DNA from: Anastrepha obliqua
Lineage: Eukaryota; Arthropoda; Insecta; Diptera; Tephritidae
Assembly (NCBI RefSeq): GCF_027943255.1
Contig: NC_072893.1
Span: 23,954,001 to 24,018,000 of the forward strand
Direction of reading: 5' to 3'
DNA: 64,000 bases
Made by a program: the position numbers and the translations under genes. Under the pieces are notes generated by a model. That model had not been told where the DNA came from and made no database searches. It saw only the letters and a program-made list of their open reading frames with translations. The stretch's first letter is position 1. Every line of letters starts with the position of its first letter. Of the stretch, positions 56,700-64,000 are shown piece by piece.

Positions 56700-57545
56700 A
56701 CTGATGCAAAAATGAGGAAAAATATATGAATAAAGTTTGCTTACTGTTTACACATTTTCCAAAGGTGACGGAGAACCAAAAAAAAAGTCGATTTTCAAAC
56801 AAATACGAGTGCATATGTGTAATTGTGTTAGAGTTTCGGTCACGCCCCAGCAAAACCTGCGTGCATAAGCGTTTGTAACATTCAAAAAAATGTAATTGTG
56901 TTAGAGTTTCGGTCACGCAGATTTTGCTGGGGACGCTCATAATAGCAACCGCGTGTGTATTTTTATATTCGTAAATATTTTCATTTTTAAATATTTACCG
57001 CAATTATGCCGAAAAACAATGCAGAAAAGTGTCGTGAATATCGACAGAAAAAAAAATCAATAAATAGCATCACGGAATTCATTCACGAAAATTTAATAAA
57101 GTATACACCAGAAGTATCGCGGATACTTAGAAAAGATTACGATAAAGTTCCAATGATTTTAAGTGGCGATTTTAACGTAAATTTTGCATTGGACACAGCG
57201 GTTCCTTCAATTGACTTTCTCAATACAACATTCAATTTAAAAATGTGTAACAATCGCACTGAATCGACAACACGATCAAAAACAACAATTGACGCGGTAT
57301 TTCAAAGATATGTTGACAACATCGAAACCAAAGCATTTGTATCATATTTTAGCTATCATAAGCCACTCGTATCATTTGTTGAAATTGAAAACATTGAGGA
57401 TGAATAATAATAAAATGAAGAAAATAAAATATGAACTTTATAGCAATATTATAATGAACCTATAATTATCCCGCCCCTAATGCTGCTTTCGTCTCATTCT
57501 CTCTCAGTTTGTTTTACGGAAGGTTTCACTTCTATCGCGTCTAAC
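56700..57545 (+). mobile_element. Helitron-like fragment
   Basis: Unit containing the ORF at 57006-57407. Upstream, a direct repeat TGTAATTGTGTTAGAGTTTC (56818- and 56890-) and an inverted pair CCCCAGCAAAACCTGCGTG / CACGCAGATTTTGCTGGGG (56846-56864, 56914-56932) sit about 75-190 bp before the ATG. Downstream is a small hairpin GTCTAACCGTTAGAC at 57537-57551. No clear TC start or CTRR end was fixed, so the limits are approximate. Confidence 0.5.
57006..57407 (+). CDS. 133-aa Helitron-derived fusion ORF
   Basis: An uninterrupted frame begins MPKNNAEKCREYRQKKKS, resembling N-termini of Helitron-encoded proteins. After about 20 residues it continues with VPMILSGDFNVNF, FNLKMCNNRTEST and KTTIDAVFQRYVDN, then FVSYFSYHKPLVSF. 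The SGDFNVNF segment is the DFN motif of endonuclease/exonuclease/phosphatase domains, which some animal Helitrons carry near their C-terminus. The Rep and helicase domains (over 1,000 residues in complete elements) are missing, so this appears to be an internal deletion that kept the frame. Whether it is translated is unknown. Confidence 0.6.
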   Translation: MPKNNAEKCREYRQKKKSINSITEFIHENLIKYTPEVSRILRKDYDKVPMILSGDFNVNFALDTAVPSIDFLNTTFNLKMCNNRTESTTRSKTTIDAVFQRYVDNIETKAFVSYFSYHKPLVSFVEIENIEDE

Positions 57546-57959
57546 CGTTAGACTGGTATTTTTTTTTTCTGTATTCATTGACATTTCACCATGGAAAAAC
57601 TTACACCTCAACAACATTTACAAATCGTAATCGTTGGGATAAAGAGAACTTTTATTTGTGGGGGTATGTAAAGTCTAAATGCTTTGTGGATAAACGCACT
57701 TCAATTGAGGCATTGGAAGCCAACATTACTAAAGTTATTCACGAGATACCAACCGAAGTCCTCAAGCGAATCATTCAAAATTGGTGTTTACGGATGGCCG
57801 AATTATGGCGCAGTTGCGGCCAACATTTGAAAAGGATTATCTTTAAAAAAAATGTCATGAATGGTTCTACACAAAAACTATAAAGATTGACCAATCAATT
57901 TGAATTTTCATTGTTTTATTTTAGTTTAAAATCCGATACCTTTAAATTGATCACCCTTT

Positions 57960-58530
57960 ACATATCATATACGAGTACATACTCGTATAATATGTATTGT
58001 GTTTCAAATTTTTAACAGCAGCTTTACTGCGACAAGTTGGCAAATAAAAACAATTAAGTATTCATAACAGAGGATCCACCCATATTTTTCGGTGATTAGT
58101 TCAAACAATTCATACATACACACAAACACACATGCATACATTCATATTTATGCAAGTAAATGATAATTTTTGGCAGATATGCGAGTGAGTGCGAGCATTC
58201 ATACATGAATTTCTATATTTACTTATGTAGGTTCATATTCACGACAATAAACAATTCTGTTTGAGTTCAAATTGAGGCAAACGTGAGAATCTACAATAGT
58301 TATGTTCATGCAATGAAGAAAAAATGTATTTGCAAAATTAATTTGTCTGCTGCAAATTCAGTATCTTGCAACGGACTTTTTTGTAAATCAATTCCATTTC
58401 CTACTGGGTTCAACTGAACCCATTTTTTTTATCAAATTCGAAGTATGTAAATATTATTCTACTACGCTTATGTATGCGTAATGTTACCCTAAATTTTGAG
58501 GGTCAAGCATTCGCAATTTTATGCTTTATG
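57960..58530. other. Non-coding stretch
   Basis: ATACGAGTAC and CATACA-type simple sequence. No supported feature. Confidence 0.4.
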
Positions 58531-58619
58531 GGTTAAGCTGTGGCATAGGCCACGACAATTGAGCGACATCGAGAAAATATTGGACTTTGAGCTTTGACAA
58601 ATTTGGCGGTAAAATATTT

Positions 58620-58880
58620 TTTTCTCTTCGCGATATTTGCGGAAAAATTGGGATGCAAGTGCTAAATTTTTTTTCAAAATTTAGTGAGTGTGGGAAAATA
58701 CCTTTCCATTGATACCTTAAAAGTCTAAGTCGGTCAAGATTTGGCTGGGTTATTCAAGTTTTCCTTAACTTTGATAAAAATTTTTAACATTTTTATGTAG
58801 TTGAAAGGTCTAATTAATTTAATATTTTCAAAAATTAATTTTATTTATAAAAATGGCATGAAGTTTTTGCATTTTTGCAT
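58620..58880. repeat. Second copy of the element at 27903-28293
   Basis: Shares GATATTTGCG, TTGGG, GATACCTTAAAAGTCTAAGT and CGGTCAAGATTTGG in the same order and orientation as the 27903 element, then diverges. Ends are not recognised. Confidence 0.55.
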
Positions 58881-58954
58881 TTTTCTTTTTTTGTTTTTGT
58901 ATTCGATATTAAGAATTTTCTTCCGCACTATGATTCAATAATAAAAGACTGGGC

Positions 58955-59055
58955 AGGCAATGGCAAACCTCCGAGTGTAGTTCCGCCATGAAAAAGTTCC
59001 TTTTAAAAAACCATTTGCTATTCAGAGTCGGCTTAAAACTGTTAGTCCCTCCCAA
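58955..59055 (+). repeat. tRNA-derived SINE body fragment
   Basis: GGCAGGCAATGGCAAACCTC, CCGCCATGAAAAAGTTCC, then TCAGAGTCGGCTTAAAACTG and TAGTCCCTCCC. The head is absent; the fragment abuts a mariner. Confidence 0.75.
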
Positions 59056-59059
59056 AAAA

Positions 59060-59800
59060 CACGTACCGCAGCGGAAGGCCTTCTGAATTCGATGAAGAAC
59101 GTCTCAAATCACTTCTGAAGGAGAGCGGTCGCCAGACCAGTCGGGAATTGGAAAAAAAATTTACCGAAAAATTGAGAGCCGGGGTACTCACCGAAATAAA
59201 CAAAGAAAGTCGCGTTCAAATTGCTTCTCAGCATCTCGCCCGCCATCAAGCAACATGCGGTAATAAACAGCACTTTTTGTACCAAATCGTCACGGGAGAT
59301 AAGAAATGGTACCTATACATCAATATGAAGCAAAGAAAGGAGTGGGTGGCTCCAGTAAATGAGTCAAAGCCGAGAGTCAAGCCGGACCTTCATACAAAGA
59401 AGATCATGATCTGTATTTGATGGGACTGAAAGGGCAACAAAGAGCTCTACATTGATCGACATGGTTAAACAATACTCCTTCACGACAACGCCAGGGTTCA
59501 TGTTGCACAAGTCGTCAAATCCACATCCGTATTCTACGGACCTTGCACCGACCGATTACCATCTTTCCCCCCCCCCCTGTCAAACCATATGAAGGGCGTT
59601 ACCTTCGATAACAAAAAAGTCCTTGAAAAGTGGCTCAACAACTTCTTTGACACCAGACCTGGCGGTTTTTGGCAGAACGGCATCAAAAAATTGGTGGGGA
59701 GGTGGGAAGAGGTTGTAAACAGCAACGGCGAATATATAATTGATTAACTTATTGATATGATTATTGTTTTTGTTTAAATCTCTGCAATGCTGCGCACGAC
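59060..59800 (+). pseudogene. Mariner DD34D remnant, same family as 61189
   Basis: Reads RSGRPSEFDEERLKSLLKES-like codons, QTSRELEKKFTEKLRAG, then IASQHLARHQATCG, IVTGDKKWYLYINMKQRKEW, KPRVKPDLHTKKIMICI with a TGA at the Trp codon. Then come LLHDNARVHVAQ-like and LAPTDYHL-like remains (with a C10 run near 59571) and NKLVGRWEEV-like codons. The first TGDEKW Asp is kept. 5'-truncated and dead. Confidence 0.75.
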
Positions 59801-60129
59801 CCATCTTTGAAAGAATTTCATTTTAATTATCAAGGAAACATGCAATATTTTCCACTTAATTCATTAAAAGGCAAGAGTTATTCGCCAAGTACCTATTTTA
59901 ATGGCCACGCAAAATGACACTCTCTGAAAATAACCGAATCTGTGCTACCAATAATGCAAGGTAATGTAACTAGTTTTCTAAATTCACAACGAAGAAGTGA
60001 TGCCATTTAAAAAAAAAGCGATAATTTCAATAATAGCTTAACATTTTTCCGAGCGGCATGAGGACAATCGATGACAATCGATGGATAAAGGCAGCTTACC
60101 TATTTAAATGACCATAAGCGTATGTATGT

Positions 60130-60350
60130 AATTGGCGTTTACACCCTTTTTTGATACTGGCCGAGCTCCTCTTCCTATGTGTGGTGAGCATCTTGACGAT
60201 GTTCTACAAAAGGAAGGACTTACAGTTTTACGGCGACTGGTTTTTATGAGAAGTTTTGTCTTAGCAGAAACACATTCGAAGAGTGGGTTCCGAACTTGGG
60301 CTTTACTGAATAGAAGTTACGCACAAAACCATTCGGTTACCATACGATTA
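60130..60350 (-). repeat. tRNA-derived SINE copy
   Basis: Reverse: AATTGGCGTTTACACCCTTT, GGCCGAGCTCCTCTTCCTAT, GATGTTCTACAAAAGGAAGG, then box B-like GGGTTCCGAACTTGG and ACGCACAAAACCATTCGGTT. Nearly full length. Confidence 0.75.
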
Positions 60351-61015
60351 TGTACATATATAATTTTTTTCTTGGATGCTTTCTATGCTTCTGGGCTCAT
60401 AGTCTCGTTGTTCCGGGATCCGCATTACGGATAAATTATCGTGATAGTTAATAAAAGTTTTTTGTTTATTTTGGAAAAAAAAAAAATTGTTTTGCTTTGA
60501 TTAAAAAATATAACATTTATTTTGCACATTTTATACACGCCAAATTTTGAACGAAGAAATTGATTTTGCATTAAATTAAAAACGAAGCGTTTTGAATACG
60601 AAATGAAGTCCGAATCGAACAGGTGTGAAATAAATGTATCCGTATTTCCATATTCTTACGGATAAATTTGCATAGAAAATCACACGCATTGCTTTGAAGG
60701 AAAGCATAAAGCAGTTTAAGAATGATGCGCATATCGTAAGTACAGTGGTCGCACAATGTATTCGTACACCACCCACAGTTAGCAAGTCGAATATATGAAT
60801 GCTGCTGGAACTTGCCACAATCTTAACCTAGGTTAAGTTAGATTAAATCTTCTCAAAATATTGGCAATATTTTTCGGGGAAAATATTTTTTGTTAATTTT
60901 TACAAAAATATAGTTCATTAACAATAAAAACCTTGTAAATCGAAATTCCAAACATTGTACAAATTTTAACAAAAATTGCACAAATTTCAAAAAAAAAAAT
61001 TAAAAAAAAAAAATA
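60351..61015. other. Non-coding stretch
   Basis: AT-rich with poly-A runs (60475-60485, 60988-61010). The overlapping open frames on the minus strand near 60570-60818 have no recognisable domain. Confidence 0.4.
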
Positions 61016-61018
61016 ATA

Positions 61019-61186
61019 CTAATTGGTGCGTATACTTCTGTTAAGTGTTTGGCCGAGCTCCTCCTCCTATGAATGATATTAGTGGTGTGTGTCTTGATGT
61101 TTTTCCAAAAAATGGAGAGACCCACAGTTTTAGGCCGATTCCGAACGGAAAATGGTTATGAGGAACTTTTTTTATGGCAGAAATAT
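61019..61186 (-). repeat. tRNA-derived SINE copy cut by a mariner
   Basis: Reverse: ATTGGTGCGTATACTTCTG, GGCCGAGCTCCTCCTCCTAT, AAAATGGAGAGACCCACAGT, then TTTATGGCAGAAATATTA. It stops where the mariner starts (61189). Confidence 0.75.
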
Positions 61187-61188
61187 TA

Positions 61189-62440
61189 TTGAATTGGGGA
61201 ATAAGTTCGTAGCGTTTTTACCGAAGACTTTTATTTTAACAAAAAAGCAATAATTATACAATTAGATATTCGCCGTTGCTGTTTACAACCTCTTCCCACC
61301 TACCCACCAATTTGTTGATGCCGTTCCGCCAAAAATCGGCAGGTCTGGTGTCAAAGAAGTTATTGAGCCACTTTTTAAGGACCACTTTGTTATCGAAGAT
61401 AACGCCCTTCATATAGTTTGACATGGAGCGGAAAAGATGGTAATCGGTCGGTGCTAGGTCCGGAGAACACGGCGGATGCTGAAGAACCTCCCATTCGAAC
61501 TCTTGGAGTGCGGCTTTGACGACTTGTGCAACATGGACCCTGGCGTTGTCGTGAAGGAGTATTGTTTGATCATGTCTATCAGGTATTTTCAATTGAATAA
61601 CCTCATTCAAGCAGTGTAGCTGGGCAATGTAGAGCTCCTTGTGGACCGTGAAATTCTTTTCGAGCATTTCTCGGTGCACCATGCCCTCCCAGCCCCACCA
61701 AACACATATCATGATTTTTTTTAATGAAAGTCCGGCTTGACTCTCGGCTTTGGCTCATCTCCTGAAGTCACCCACTGCTTTCTTTGCTTCATATTCATGT
61801 AGAGGCACAATTTCTCATCTCCCGTGCCGATTCGGTACAAAAAGCGCATGTTTGCTCGATGGCGGGCGAGATGCTGAGAAACAATTGGAAGGCGACTTTC
61901 TTTATTCTTTTCGTTGAGCTCGTGAGGCACCCAGGCTCCCAACTTTCCGGTACACCCCATTGAGTGAAGGTTATTGTGAATCTTTTTATGATCGCAGTTC
62001 ATTTTTTCCTCCAATTCACGACTGGTCTGGCGACTGTTCTCCTGCAAAAGTGATTTGAGACGTTCTTCATCGAATTCAGAAGGTCTTCCGCTGCGGGACG
62101 TGTCATCGACCTCAATGTTGCCATTTTTGAACTTTGCAAACCATTTCCGTGCAGTGCCTATGACACTTTCTCCATACACGTCGCAAATGTCTCGGGCTGC
62201 TTCGGCAGCTTTTTACCTCAATGAAGAGCAAAGTAGGGCAAGTGTTTAAAATGTTGATTTTTACCTCCTGGGTATTCCATTTCTCAAAATAAGGAATTAA
62301 ATAACTCAAAAATACAATTAACAGAGCTTCGTACAACAGAAAGAGTTCTATCGAATGAATTCTAACCTTTTGCCAAACAACAAACAAATCGTTATAAAAT
62401 AAAAGAAAAGATAAAACCGCTTTGGACTTATTCCCTAATA
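61189..62440 (-). mobile_element. Mariner DD34D element with two frameshifts
   Basis: Ends TTGAATTGGGGAATAAGTTC (left) and (inverted, degraded) TTAGGGAATAAGTCCAAAGC. The minus-strand transposase reads AAEAARDICDVYGESVIGTA, RKWFAKFKNGNIEVDDTSRS, GRPSEFDEERLKSLLQENSR, GAWVPHELNEKNKES, GTGDEKLCLYMNMKQRKQWV and KPRVKPDFH. A one-base change in an A-run near 61718 breaks it; then MICVWWGWEGMVHREMLEKN, LLHDNARVHVAQVVKAALQE and CSPDLAPTDYHLFRSMSNYM follow. All three Asp and the 34-residue spacing are kept. A second frameshift lies near 62205, before AAEAAR. Confidence 0.9.
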
Positions 62441-62452
62441 TATACAATATAT

Positions 62453-62665
62453 AATTTTTTTATTTTATTTTTTTACTTTTTTAATTTTTTTTTTTATTTT
62501 TTTCTTTTAATTTTTTTTTCTTTTTTTTTTTCTTTTTTTCCTTTTTTTAATTTTTTATTTTTTTTTTATTTCATTTTTTTTTTTTTTTATTTTTTTTTAC
62601 TTTATTTTGCTTTTAATTCTTTTTTTATTTAATTTTTTTCTTCATTTTATTTTTTTTATTATGTT
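62453..62665. repeat. T-rich low-complexity tract
   Basis: About 210 bp of almost only T with scattered A and C, immediately beyond the right end of the mariner. Several runs of 8-11 T. Confidence 0.9.
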
Positions 62666-62696
62666 ATGTGCATATGTAATTTTGGAATTAGTTTAT

Positions 62697-62890
62697 AAGG
62701 TGGCGCAAAATTAATCACCCTATCAGAAAATATTCTAATTAATGCACTGCCCAGCTGCAGTATACAAACAGACAAGCAACGGAGCGCGTAAAGGTCAAAT
62801 TCAGATTTCCATCACTCAAAATATTTTTTTGTTTTTATTTAGTAAGAAATATGCACAAAGAAAATTGGATGATTAATTTTGCGCCACCTT
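62697..62890. mobile_element. AAGGTGGCG MITE, complete copy
   Basis: Begins AAGGTGGCGCAAAATTAATC and ends with its exact complement, 194 bp in total. The interior has GCAGTATACAAACAGACAAG and GCGTAAAGGTCAAATTC, shared with 34855. No coding capacity. Flanks give no clear target duplication (TA on the left only, if the element starts at AGG). Confidence 0.88.
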
Positions 62891-63390
62891 GCATTACCAA
62901 TGAAGTATGCGAAACAGATGATCGAATTCAACAATTGTCTAACTTGAATAAATACTACACTTTTCCAACAATTTCAATATTTTTAAAAATATTGCAATGT
63001 AATATAATTACCTGCTAATTTTATAAGATATCGAGAAGTAAACGTAGATATGTCATTTCAATTATTAATTTTTATATTGTAATCATTCAGCTTCACTAGT
63101 AAATGCATTTAAATGATTAAAATGATGTGTGCATATGCATGTGCATGTATGTATGTGTGTATGTATGTACATATGTATGCAAATTGTTATTCATCACTTT
63201 GCAGGTGAAAAATATACATACATACATATGAAAATGTGTTTGTAAGTGTAGAAATTATTTCATAATTTTAGGCAAACCTAATCGAATGAGCAAACTATTG
63301 ATAATTGCGAGATGATGCATTGGCTTACTGCAACTTGAAGTTAAAGCAAACACACACACACAGCCTACATACATACGCACAAGGGTGGGT
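62891..63390. other. Non-coding, ATGT-rich stretch
   Basis: GTATGTATGTGTGTATGTAT at 63147-63180 and a CACACA run at 63350. No gene seen. Confidence 0.45.
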
Positions 63391-63394
63391 ATTA

Positions 63395-63700
63395 AATAAC
63401 GAGACTTACGCTGTATCCCTACCATTTCGATGGGTTGGGTTCAAAGAGAGAGAAGTGTTAGGTGAGTGGGTTTAAGAAGGCAGGTGAATAGGTGGTTAAC
63501 ATCGTGCAGGGTACCTGCACATCCCAGACATGTATTGAGTATGCCGAGGTCGATACTGGAAAGGTAGGATTTTAAACTACTATAATATACCGTAAGTAAT
63601 TGAGAAAAAGTTACGCGATGCTCAGAAGGCAGCTGAAACTCTTCGTCTGCGATGGGTGGTGGTTAGACTCCGATGACGTCATACGAGGGTCGGGAGTTCA
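63395..63700 (-). pseudogene. LINE pol C-terminus (jockey-like)
   Basis: Minus strand: EEFQLPSEHRVTFSQLL, VYYSSLKSYLSSIDLGILNT, CLGCAGTLHDVNHLFTC (CX2CX8HX4C knuckle intact) and KPTHLTLLSL*TQPIEMVG with a stop at the Trp codon. Same family as 9270-9565. Confidence 0.75.
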
Positions 63701-63771
63701 GGAAGATGGTAAGAGACTCCCGATGAATGTCGTGTAATGTACGTCTGTAAACTGTCTGGCAAAGTATTGGG

Positions 63772-64000
63772 TTGGGGAATAAGTTCATAGCGTTTTTATA
63801 TTTTCTTTTATTTTATAACGATTTGTTTGCTGTTTGGCAAAGGGTAAGAATTCATTCGATAGAACTCCTTCTGCTCTACGAAACTATATTAGTTGTATTT
63901 TTGAGTTATTTAATTTTTTGAGCCTTAGAAATGGAGGCAAAAATCAGCGTTTTCGACACCTGGTCTTCTTTGCTTTGCTCATCGAGGACAAAAAGCTGCC
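63772..64000 (+). mobile_element. Mariner (same family as 61189), 5' end cut by window
   Basis: Starts TTGGGGAATAAGTTCATAGC (a TA and TTGGG precede it) and matches, base for base over about 180 bp with few changes, the non-coding 5' part of the element at 61189 (TTTTATAACGATTTGTTTGC, GAATTCATTCGATAGAACTC). The open frame MEAKISVFDTWSSLLC-like begins near 63930. The rest lies outside the window. Confidence 0.85.

Larger units (their letters stand above)
55481..57958 (+). mobile_element. Rosa-like element ends enclosing about 2 kb of other elements
   Basis: The left end AAGGGTGATCAGATTGGAGG (55481) and first 75 bp match the start of 33656. The right part (57555-57958) has MEKLTPQQHLQIV fused to FICGGM and to the C-terminal WGYVKSKCFVDKRTSIEALE and EVLKRIIQNWCLRMAELWRS, ending TTGATCACCCTT plus TA. 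It looks like an internally deleted copy that later received the 55565-57545 block. The alternative is two unrelated partial copies. Confidence 0.6.

Noticed and set aside
60571..60818. Two overlapping minus-strand open frames
   Set aside because: No domain, no splice signals, AT-rich; probably chance.

Overview
The window is euchromatic DNA of a higher dipteran, most likely a tephritid fruit fly or close relative. The evidence is the AT-rich base composition, short introns, the close match of the one clear host gene to insect HECW ubiquitin ligases, rosa-type (DD41D) and mariner (DD34D) transposons, and R1/RTE/jockey-like LINE debris. Assignment to tephritids is inference; no host gene here is diagnostic at species level.

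One host gene is certain: the 3' end of Hecw (HECT-type E3 ligase) on the minus strand, with three exons at 11633-11445, 11382-11245 and 11173-10237. Three further stretches look like short host exons because a coding-like start runs into a consensus splice donor: 28469-28429 (-), 32221-32353 (+), and 35527-35581 plus 35628-35664 (+). A possible 5' UTR/promoter lies on the minus strand around 46400-46000. I could not identify any of these four.

Almost everything else is mobile DNA, often nested. (1) At least seven 680-750 bp elements carry short G-rich inverted ends and TTAA (once TTCA) target duplications, so they look like piggyBac-type non-autonomous elements. Their ends differ but several share one internal motif. 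They sit at 13094, 15.6-16.64k, 16961, 20371, 37710, 41253, 42015 (inside the previous one) and 52453. (2) Mariner DD34D copies are at 17480, 43.4k, 50.15k, 50481, 59.06k, 61189 and 63772 (cut by the window end). (3) Rosa-like DD41D copies or remnants are at 15.7k, 20550, 31.5k, 33656, 36208, 45308, 49.4k and 55.5-57.96k. (4) Tc1-like remnants are at 3.7k, 32.4k and 37.3k. (5) LINE 3' halves lie on both strands along the whole window. (6) A tRNA-derived SINE is present in about eleven copies. (7) There is a Helitron-like fragment with an open 133-codon frame, a long-TIR foldback element with 8-bp target duplications inside a Hecw intron, a small AAGGTGGCG-ended MITE, and a degenerate AT-rich tandem array at 1.2-2.45 kb.

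The most unusual structure is 56159-56466, where two inverted repeats are interleaved (A B A' B'). A/A' is 57 bp with one mismatch; B/B' is at least 100 bp, perfect, and carries a tRNA-like sequence. Only one of the two hairpins can form at a time. The nested insertions give several occupied/unoccupied comparisons inside this single window, which fix target duplications and relative ages without outside data.
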